Assembly: GCA_014381415.1 (NCBI GenBank)
Contig: JACNLQ010000049.1
Coordinates: 1 to 64,000, forward strand
Reading direction: 5' to 3'
Source of the DNA: Fidelibacterota bacterium
Lineage (GTDB): Bacteria; Fidelibacterota; Marinisomatia; SCGC-AAA003-L08; D37C17
Length of the DNA: 64,000 nt
In this document: piece after piece, positions 58,475 through 64,000 of the stretch
Position numbering within the stretch: position 1 is the first letter of the stretch
Layout of the letters: every line of letters starts with the position of its first letter
Position numbers and translations under genes: made by a program
Notes under the pieces: generated by a model
Database searches by the model: none
The model's input: only the letters and a program-made list of their open reading frames with translations
Told to the model about the DNA's origin: nothing

Positions 58475-58837
58475 CTATTCTTCCCAACCTGCTTCAACAA
58501 TAGTGCTTATTCCGCCTCGAGGATTAAAACGACCAATTACGTCTATTTTTCTCGGTTTACAGGCTTTGCGGAAATCATCCAAAATTTTATTGGTAACACT
58601 CTCATGAAAAATACCCAGATTGCGAAATTGCTGAATATATAACTTAAGAGATTTCAGCTCCACAATTAATTGGTCGGGGACATAAATAATTTCAATAGTT
58701 GCATAATCAGGTTGACCGGTCCTTGGGCACACACAGGTAAATTCAGGGATTGATATTTTTACATCATAATCTCTGTCGGCATATTCATTTTTTACAACCT
58801 CCAATTCTGAATAGGTAGGGGGAGAGACTGACATCAA
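58475..58837 (-). CDS. queF: NADPH-dependent 7-cyano-7-deazaguanine reductase
   Basis: Reduces preQ0 to preQ1 in queuosine synthesis; 120 residues, the short homodecameric type. It shows FTCVCPRTGQPDYATIEI with the active-site Cys37 and Asp, then VPDQLIVELKSLKLYIQQFRN (QueF motif with Glu) and GRFNPRGGIST near the C-terminus. queA at 50225 catalyses a later step of the same pathway. It starts 3 bp after the PfkB gene's stop (same strand). Confidence 0.95.
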   Translation of the reverse strand: MMSVSPPTYSELEVVKNEYADRDYDVKISIPEFTCVCPRTGQPDYATIEIIYVPDQLIVELKSLKLYIQQFRNLGIFHESVTNKILDDFRKACKPRKIDVIGRFNPRGGISTIVEAGWEE

Positions 58838-58840
58838 TAA

Positions 58841-59749
58841 TTATACCTTTTCAACCATGGAATTTTTAATTGTTTCTACTCTGTGGGCAAGCAATTTTGG
58901 TGTGGCTTGTAAGAGAGATTCAACCCCAAACCCTTCAACGCAAAATGAAGCCATTGCAGAGCCAACTATAACGGCTTCAAGAAAATCGGGTGCACTTGCC
59001 TGAGAAAGATAGCCCATAAAACCGCCTGCAAAAGAATCACCAGCACCCGTTGGATCTATCACCTGATTAATAGGGAAAACAGGAACTGAATGACGACTAT
59101 TTTCCTGTGCCAGATAAGCACCGTCGGCACCTTTTTTAATGACCACAATATCTGGCCCTGCAGATAATAGATCGCTGGCTGCATCGGAAATGTTTGATCG
59201 CCCTGTATATTGTTCGGCTTCCTCGTGGTTTATGAGCAATATTGTAGAAAGCTTCAACACTTCTTTTAATTTTTCAGGGAAAAGATCAATCCATAAATTC
59301 ATGGTATCGGTTACAATATATTCTGCGGAGGGAGTTAATTTGGCTACAGACGATTGTAGATCCGGGTGGATATTTCCTAAAAAGACTAGTGGAGATAATC
59401 GGTCGGCTTCCTGAATGGAGGGAGTAAAATTCTCAAATACGCCCAATTCAGTAAAGAGGGTATCCCGCGTAGAATAATCATCGCTGTATTTACCACCCCA
59501 GCGAAAGGTTGAACCAGTTTCAACAAGTATATTATCGGTATTTATATTCCGCGATTGAAATAACTTCCAACCCTCTTCTGGATAGTCGTCGCCAACGACC
59601 CCCACTAACTTTACCGGAGCCAGCAATCCTGCGGAAATTGAGAAATAAGTTGCAGATCCGCCCAAAATATCTTGTCGATTACCATGGGGCGTTTCCAGTG
59701 TATCAATTGCTATAGAGCCTACAGCAAGTATTGTTTTTTGTTTATTCAT
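58841..59749 (-). CDS. PfkB-family sugar or nucleoside kinase
   Basis: A 302-residue carbohydrate kinase of the ribokinase/PfkB family. The N-terminal GGSATYFSISAGLLA matches PfkB signature 1. The C-terminal IDPTGAGDSFAGGFMGYLSQ is signature 2, with the catalytic Asp and anion hole. VVIKKGADGAYL is the nucleotide region. The true substrate (adenosine, ribose, fructose-type sugars) cannot be told from sequence alone. It is divergent from the NUDIX gene and upstream of queF on the same strand. Confidence 0.88.
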   Translation of the reverse strand: MNKQKTILAVGSIAIDTLETPHGNRQDILGGSATYFSISAGLLAPVKLVGVVGDDYPEEGWKLFQSRNINTDNILVETGSTFRWGGKYSDDYSTRDTLFTELGVFENFTPSIQEADRLSPLVFLGNIHPDLQSSVAKLTPSAEYIVTDTMNLWIDLFPEKLKEVLKLSTILLINHEEAEQYTGRSNISDAASDLLSAGPDIVVIKKGADGAYLAQENSRHSVPVFPINQVIDPTGAGDSFAGGFMGYLSQASAPDFLEAVIVGSAMASFCVEGFGVESLLQATPKLLAHRVETIKNSMVEKV

Positions 59750-59815
59750 AGGGCGTAAATATTAGCATTTTTATCTATCTTTATACAATGATGAAATCTG
59801 CCTTATATTTCAAAT

Positions 59816-60319
59816 ATGGGATATTTAGAATTCTGCTCAAATTGCGGCAAAAAAAATAAGTTTGGAGAAAAAGATGGCAATAAGCGATATTTTTGTTTGC
59901 ATTGCAGCGCCATCCATTATGAAAACCCAAAACCAACAGCCACTTTAATATGCATGCATGAAAATCAATTGCTGTTAGTGAAAAGGGCAGTTGATCCCGG
60001 AAGGGGAATGTGGGGCTTGCCTGGTGGATTTATAGAAAGAGGAGAGACGCCTGAAATGGGCGCAATAAGAGAACTTTTAGAAGAAACAAACTTACAAGGA
60101 AGTGTGAGTAATTTGCTGGGTACATGCAGTCATTTTAATACCGTCTTTGGAGATATTTTACTAATGGGGCTGGAAATACAAATTGAGGATTGGTCTTCAC
60201 TGAAAGCAGGGGATGATGCTGAAGAGGCGGTTTTGTTTCCATTTGACGAACTGCCAAAACTTGCCTTTCCCTGCCATGAAAAAATTGTAAATATGTATAG
60301 GCAGAAATTATTATCATGA
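59816..60319 (+). CDS. NUDIX hydrolase with N-terminal zinc ribbon
   Basis: A 167-residue pyrophosphohydrolase. An N-terminal CSNCGKKN...CLHC zinc ribbon (about residues 8-31) is followed by PTATLICMHENQLLLVKRAV. The complete NUDIX box lies at about residues 70-92 (GGFIERGETPEMGAIRELLE then E). The layout resembles NADH pyrophosphatase/NudC-like and related zinc-ribbon NUDIX enzymes, but the substrate is uncertain. The stop overlaps the next gene by 4 nt. Confidence 0.88.
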   Translation: MGYLEFCSNCGKKNKFGEKDGNKRYFCLHCSAIHYENPKPTATLICMHENQLLLVKRAVDPGRGMWGLPGGFIERGETPEMGAIRELLEETNLQGSVSNLLGTCSHFNTVFGDILLMGLEIQIEDWSSLKAGDDAEEAVLFPFDELPKLAFPCHEKIVNMYRQKLLS

Positions 60320-60738
60320 CTCAAAAACCAATGCAGAAAAACATTCTTGTTATCCATGGACCTAATATGAATTTATTAGGTCATAGAAAAATAGAAGCCA
60401 ATCCAAATATTACTTTAGACAAACTAAACAAAAATTTGCGTAAAGTGGCAAACGGGTTAGAGTTGAAACTGAAGATTATTCAAACCAATGATGAATCCCG
60501 AGCAGTCAATATAGTTCAAAGGCAGCGCAACAAAATTTGTGGACTGCTTCTTTTTCCCGGACCATGGCAAAAATCAGCTTATGCTTTACAAGACACCCTG
60601 GAGTTGTTGTCTATACCATTTGTAACCATTTCATTAGGTGATAAGGTGGAGGTGCTACAAGGGTTAAAAAACTTCGAGGAAGTGGATATTTATAAAGCAG
60701 GCGAATTGGCACTTATTCACCTGTCAGGTTCAATTTAA
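60316..60738 (+). CDS. Type II dehydroquinase-like protein lacking catalytic residues
   Basis: A 140-residue protein with the AroQ fold signature at its start (NILVIHGPNMNLLGHR), and GLLLFPGPWQKSAYALQDTL in place of INPGAYTHTSVALRDA. The active-site pieces of true AroQ are changed. The Tyr-bearing loop is replaced by KIEANPNIT, SNHEG reads TNDES, and the HxSN region reads TISLGD. It is therefore probably not an active 3-dehydroquinase. It overlaps the NUDIX gene by 4 nt and is convergent with the HAD gene (9-nt overlap). Confidence 0.72.
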   Translation: MTQKPMQKNILVIHGPNMNLLGHRKIEANPNITLDKLNKNLRKVANGLELKLKIIQTNDESRAVNIVQRQRNKICGLLLFPGPWQKSAYALQDTLELLSIPFVTISLGDKVEVLQGLKNFEEVDIYKAGELALIHLSGSI

Positions 60739-61503
60739 TTGCAATAGTTCAGGCAAATCATCCACGGAATTGATAATATAGTCCGGTTTGATTGCAGAGC
60801 AATTTAGACTTTCTCTCCTATATTTTCCAGTTCTAACCAAAACGGACTGCATACCCACATTGTTGGCGCCACGAATATCACCATCAATATCATCACCCAC
60901 CATATAAATTGATTTAAAGGGCAGCCCCCAGGGCGTCACTGCCAGCTGAAATAAGTGGGGATTAGGCTTGCCAATGACTACGGCTTCTTTTCCTGTGGCA
61001 AATTCCAAGCCCGCAACAAAAGCGCCTAAATCTAAGGTTAGCTCATTACCCGAATGCCAAAATTTGTTCTTATGCATTGCCACTATTTCAGCCCCATTTA
61101 GTATTTTGTTAAATAGAGTATTTAACAGATCAAAGCTAAACTGATTGCCCATATCTCCTAAGACAATAGCTTGTGGGTTTTCAGCATGTAATTCAAAATC
61201 TGAGAAATCCTCCTCCATATCTTTATCTGGTACGACCAGCGCAATTTTTTTATAACCCTTGATTTTACAATATTCTACAGCAGCATGGGGAGCGGCAAAA
61301 ACTTCCTCAACGTCTAAAGTTAAACCCATTGATTGCAGCCTGGTGATCAAATTCTTTTTAGTCATTCGGGTAGTATTGGTAATAAAGCGGAAGGGGATAT
61401 TGTTTTGTCGAATTAGGTTGATTGATTCCTTTGCGCCAGAAATTAGAGAATCCCCCTGATAAATCACTCCATCTAAATCAAACAATATCCCGATTTTATG
61501 CAT
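60730..61503 (-). CDS. HAD-superfamily phosphatase (NagD-like)
   Basis: A 257-residue protein of the NagD/Cof-like HAD group. I choose the ATG at 61503, which overlaps the dapF stop; a longer frame upstream duplicates dapF sequence. The nucleophile motif is LFDLDGVIYQGD; NNIPFRFITNTTRMTKK is motif 2. GKPNPHLFQLAV supplies the Lys, and YMVGDDIDGDIRGANN the acidic residues. Likely a sugar-phosphate or nucleotide phosphatase; substrate unknown. Confidence 0.9.
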   Translation of the reverse strand: MHKIGILFDLDGVIYQGDSLISGAKESINLIRQNNIPFRFITNTTRMTKKNLITRLQSMGLTLDVEEVFAAPHAAVEYCKIKGYKKIALVVPDKDMEEDFSDFELHAENPQAIVLGDMGNQFSFDLLNTLFNKILNGAEIVAMHKNKFWHSGNELTLDLGAFVAGLEFATGKEAVVIGKPNPHLFQLAVTPWGLPFKSIYMVGDDIDGDIRGANNVGMQSVLVRTGKYRRESLNCSAIKPDYIINSVDDLPELLQLN

Positions 61504-62299
61504 AGTCTGAGTGGAAAGATGAAAATTCACTGGAAAATAAAATTTCTGCAGGACCTTCACAGCTGGCATCTTTCCAATTTTTATCAAAGGTAAATCGGAG
61601 TTTTCCACCGGGGGAGGCGGTAGTTATAGGGGAAGATAATCCAAGACTGTGGGATAGGTGAAATACCACAGCGGTTGACCCCGAAGAACAGGAGAGCATC
61701 ATTTGTTCAACACCCTTTTCATAGGTTCTAATTTGTATAGTCCCGTCATCTTCTAGTTTATAAAAATTAACATTAATACCCTTGGGCTGAAATATTTGGT
61801 GGTGGCGAATTCGCCTTCCTATATTGGTAACATATTCTTCGTCTAAATTATTTGATTCACATACAAAATGACGAGCGCCGCTATTAACAAAAAATCCAGC
61901 ACATCCTTCTGGATTAAGCGCTTTAGATTTATATTCGGGTGTTCTCATACCCATCATAACCATTCCTTCACTTTTAATTTCAGACCAATACATACCCGCT
62001 CCTGTTTCAAACGTCATTTTTTGCTCAACCTTTCTAGACTGATACATAAACAGTGATGCGCATCGCGATCCATTTGCACAGAAAGTTTCCCAGGATCCGT
62101 CAGAATTATAATAATCAAGGGAAAAATCGTTTTTTTCAGAGGGAGAAATAATAAATAATCCATCTGCGCCTATGCCAGTATGGCGGTTACATAATCGTTG
62201 AATTATGGATTCTTTATCATCTACTTCGGGGAAATATTCTGATAAAATAAGAATGAAATCATTTCCATTGGCGTGGCATTTGGTAAAGGGTATTTTCAT
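61496..62299 (-). CDS. dapF: Diaminopimelate epimerase
   Basis: Converts LL- to meso-diaminopimelate for lysine and peptidoglycan; 267 residues. The N-terminus FTKCHANGNDFILI is the DapF start. GIGADGLFIISP follows, then the first catalytic Cys in FCANGSRCASLF, and the second in GVEQMMLSCSSGSTA. The usual second-site CGTGA is CSSGS here but keeps the Cys. Its stop overlaps the HAD gene start. It supports a peptidoglycan-containing bacterium. Confidence 0.92.
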   Translation of the reverse strand: MKIPFTKCHANGNDFILILSEYFPEVDDKESIIQRLCNRHTGIGADGLFIISPSEKNDFSLDYYNSDGSWETFCANGSRCASLFMYQSRKVEQKMTFETGAGMYWSEIKSEGMVMMGMRTPEYKSKALNPEGCAGFFVNSGARHFVCESNNLDEEYVTNIGRRIRHHQIFQPKGINVNFYKLEDDGTIQIRTYEKGVEQMMLSCSSGSTAVVFHLSHSLGLSSPITTASPGGKLRFTFDKNWKDASCEGPAEILFSSEFSSFHSDYA

Positions 62300-62378
62300 A
62301 AGTATATTTTTTAAGTGAAGTTCTACTTTTTAAATTAACCACAAATGAACACAGATAAACACAAATAATAAAGGACCC

Positions 62379-62440
62379 GTTCAACAATATTTCACCCACA
62401 AACCACTGAAATAAAATGTAGGCAGGTGGACAAATCGGCA
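62379..62440. repeat. Possible attC-like repeat relic
   Basis: The stretch TTCAACAATATTTCACCC and the following AATGTAGGCAGGTGGACA resemble the left side of the attC at 57358 (TCTAACGAATAAACTCACC and AATGTAGGCGTGGCGGAC). Only half of the element is recognisable. Confidence 0.3.
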
Positions 62441-62525
62441 AGGGATGAGTACAAATTCTTTTGAAAAAAGTATAAACATAAACATTATTGATTTTAATTT
62501 TATTCCATCTAATAAAAGGAAATTA

Positions 62526-63236
62526 ATGGACTTTTCAAAAAGAGAAATAATTACCAGTTCCTGGAATAAATTGAAACCCAATTTTGGATTATTGGTTTTG
62601 GCAATTGTATTTATATTTGCACTTAATTTGTTTTTGGGCATAATACAAGATAGGCTGCTTGAAGATCTTACCGCTCAATCTATTCTATTTACCATTGCAG
62701 CTTATTTATTTCAAATGGGGCTTAATCTGGGAATGTTGAGAATATATTTAAATTTAATGCACAATCAAGGTGGAGAATTCCCTCAGTTATTTAGCAGCTT
62801 TCATTTATTAATACCATACTTAATGGCATCGCTATTGGTTATAACAATATTATTGGTTGCAGCTATTCCAGGAATTGTTCTCTTGCTATCCTCAATTTCA
62901 GTAGATTTAGACACCCTCCCAACCATAGAATCATTTGAGGGGCTGTCTATGGTAATTCCAATATTAATTATTATTATACCTTTTGTATATATTTCTTTAA
63001 GATTCCAATTTTATGATTATTTTTTGGTGGATGAAGAGTGCGGTATTGTTGAGGCGGTGAAGAAAAGTGCCGCCATAACCAAAGGCTATGTGATGGAATT
63101 ATTTTTATTGGGGGCAGTAATGTCCATCATTGTACTGATTTCCATCATTCCTCTTGGGGTGGGGTTGTTTATCAGCGTTCCCCTGTCTATTATGGTGAAC
63201 ACCTATGTATTTGAGAAGCTTAAGAAAAAGCCCTAA
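62526..63236 (+). CDS. Integral membrane protein of unknown function
   Basis: A 236-residue protein with about five to six hydrophobic helices, starting MDFSKREIITSSWNKLKPNF. I choose the ATG at 62526, which has AAAGGA 7 nt upstream; an upstream in-frame ATG adds a leader without similarity. The pattern EEAGIVEAVKKSAAITKGY-like (at about residue 175) is typical of DUF975/glycerophosphodiesterase membrane-domain proteins. Function unknown. It is convergent with the SDR gene, with a 4-nt overlap. Confidence 0.75.
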   Translation: MDFSKREIITSSWNKLKPNFGLLVLAIVFIFALNLFLGIIQDRLLEDLTAQSILFTIAAYLFQMGLNLGMLRIYLNLMHNQGGEFPQLFSSFHLLIPYLMASLLVITILLVAAIPGIVLLLSSISVDLDTLPTIESFEGLSMVIPILIIIIPFVYISLRFQFYDYFLVDEECGIVEAVKKSAAITKGYVMELFLLGAVMSIIVLISIIPLGVGLFISVPLSIMVNTYVFEKLKKKP

Positions 63237-63898
63237 AGATGAATTAATGATCCGTTTTCTTCGGATAATAATAAGGATTCAATTTTCAAAGCTATTTGTT
63301 TAGGGCTCACCCAATTGCCGTGGTCAGCATCAGGCATTTGATTTCTATTAGCGGGAGTATCAATAATGCCGGGCAATAGGGCATTACAGGTAATTCCATT
63401 CCCATTTTCCAGAGCGATTATTTTAGTAAGCATGTGAACAGCAGCTTTACTGGTGGAGTATGGTCCGGTGAGGGGCATCCCTTTAACAGCCGCTTGGGCC
63501 CCCATATTCACAATTCTCCCCCAATCATTTTGCTTCATTTTTGGCAGAATCTGTTGACAACAATTCAGAGTAGTCATAAAGTTTGTATTATACATATAAT
63601 TCCAATCATCATGACCCTCTTCTACATGATTTCCCATGGTGAATCCACCAACAATATTAAGCCAGGCGTGAACATTTCCCACCTCATCATTTATCCAAGA
63701 AATGGCATTTCCAATAGAATAATGATCCAGGGGATCCATTTCAATAATGGCTGAATTATTTTCATTTTCAACATTTTCCGAAAGCTGTCTTACAGTGCCC
63801 ACTACAAAAGCAGCTCTGTTTGAAAAATTAGATATTAATTCTGAGGCTACAGTACCGTTAGCCCCTGTAATTACAATATTCATTTCATTTAATTTCAT
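63233..63898 (-). CDS. Short-chain dehydrogenase/reductase
   Basis: A 221-residue Rossmann oxidoreductase. The nucleotide motif is IVITGANGTVASELI (TGxxxxxG). LNIVGGF is the NNAG-equivalent. The catalytic Tyr-Lys pair lies in GPYSTSKAAVHML, with an upstream Ser-equivalent region in NMGAQAAVKGMP, where Ser is not evident. The C-terminal NALLPGIIDTPANRNQM is typical. The substrate is unknown. Its start overlaps the end of the partial gene upstream by 14 nt. Confidence 0.87.
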   Translation of the reverse strand: MKLNEMNIVITGANGTVASELISNFSNRAAFVVGTVRQLSENVENENNSAIIEMDPLDHYSIGNAISWINDEVGNVHAWLNIVGGFTMGNHVEEGHDDWNYMYNTNFMTTLNCCQQILPKMKQNDWGRIVNMGAQAAVKGMPLTGPYSTSKAAVHMLTKIIALENGNGITCNALLPGIIDTPANRNQMPDADHGNWVSPKQIALKIESLLLSEENGSLIHL

Positions 63899-63998
63899 GT
63901 GATTCTCCTAATAATTCTTTAATTTTCGTTTCAACTTTATTTTTAAGACCATTTATTCCTAAATCTGAATATTCTGAAACGTTGGTGGGAGCGCCAAT
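63885..63998 (-). CDS. C-terminal end of an unidentified gene (truncated by the window edge)
   Basis: An open frame enters from the right edge and ends at TGA 63885-63887. The visible 37 residues start IGAPTNVSEYSDLGINGL and end in a charged helix (KVETKIKELLGES). It overlaps the SDR start by 14 nt, a spacing typical of co-transcribed genes, so it is probably real. Too little is seen to identify it. Confidence 0.5.
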   Translation of the reverse strand: MGAPTNVSEYSDLGINGLKNKVETKIKELLGESHEIK

Positions 63999-64000
63999 GT

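Noticed and set aside
60730..61608. Longer HAD protein starting at 61608
   Set aside because: The extra N-terminal 35 residues are antisense-free but overlap the dapF coding end in another frame and precede the conserved DxD motif without similarity; ATG 61503 overlapping the dapF stop is better.

Overview
This looks like the chromosome of a low-GC, diderm (Gram-negative-type) bacterium. An outer membrane is implied by an ExbB-ExbD-ExbD-TonB cluster, periplasmic SurA-like chaperones, lipoproteins, and a YidC with a large periplasmic domain. The three-gene succinate dehydrogenase with one b558-type membrane subunit, the secreted dockerin-tailed protein and the TlpA/DUF4369-like lipoprotein point to the FCB assemblage. 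Candidatus Marinimicrobia (SAR406) is my best guess, but that is inference without a search. UGA is an ordinary stop codon in many genes here, yet it is clearly recoded as selenocysteine in two.

Layout. 1-157 is an integron-type attC-like repeat. 280-8848 is a tightly packed rpmH-rnpA-yidD-yidC-mnmE-mnmG-mfd run, with a perfect ParB site (parS) between mnmG and mfd. 8862-11828 encodes two parvulin/SurA-type periplasmic chaperones. 11829-12106 is an AT-rich spacer with DnaA-box-like 9-mers, a candidate origin or DnaA-regulated promoter. 12107-20052 is dnaN, a DciA-like gene, gyrB, gyrA, yggS, a frame-broken small gene and an asparaginase. 20135-24429 holds a CtpA-type protease, the TonB energising complex and a lipoprotein. 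24515-28684 (minus) holds sdhBAC, crcB and a SpoVG-like gene. 28943-45179 is mixed metabolism and information processing: ppdK, a secreted Cys-rich LRR repeat protein, a dockerin-tailed secreted protein, threonine aldolase, amidohydrolase, amidinotransferase, topA and glyS.

45361-54940 carries a Rieske oxygenase, then a divergent pair of selenoproteins: a Bcp-type peroxiredoxin and a glutaredoxin, each with in-frame UGA replacing the catalytic Cys. After these come an O-methyltransferase, coaBC, ruvB, queA, ispF, gltX and glnS. 54988-58234 is an accessory segment of minus-strand genes separated by attC-like repeats (two good copies and one relic) with no integrase in view: a small integron cassette array. 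58475-64000 returns to housekeeping genes: queF, a PfkB kinase, NUDIX, a degenerate AroQ-like protein, a HAD phosphatase, dapF, a membrane protein, an SDR and a partial gene at the edge.

The most interesting signals are the two adjacent selenoprotein genes with candidate SECIS hairpins (46481-47276), the attC cassette array (56131-58234, with a near-identical inverted copy at 1-157), the parS palindrome overlapping the mfd start, the DnaA-box cluster before dnaN, and a frame-broken gene at 18720-19080.
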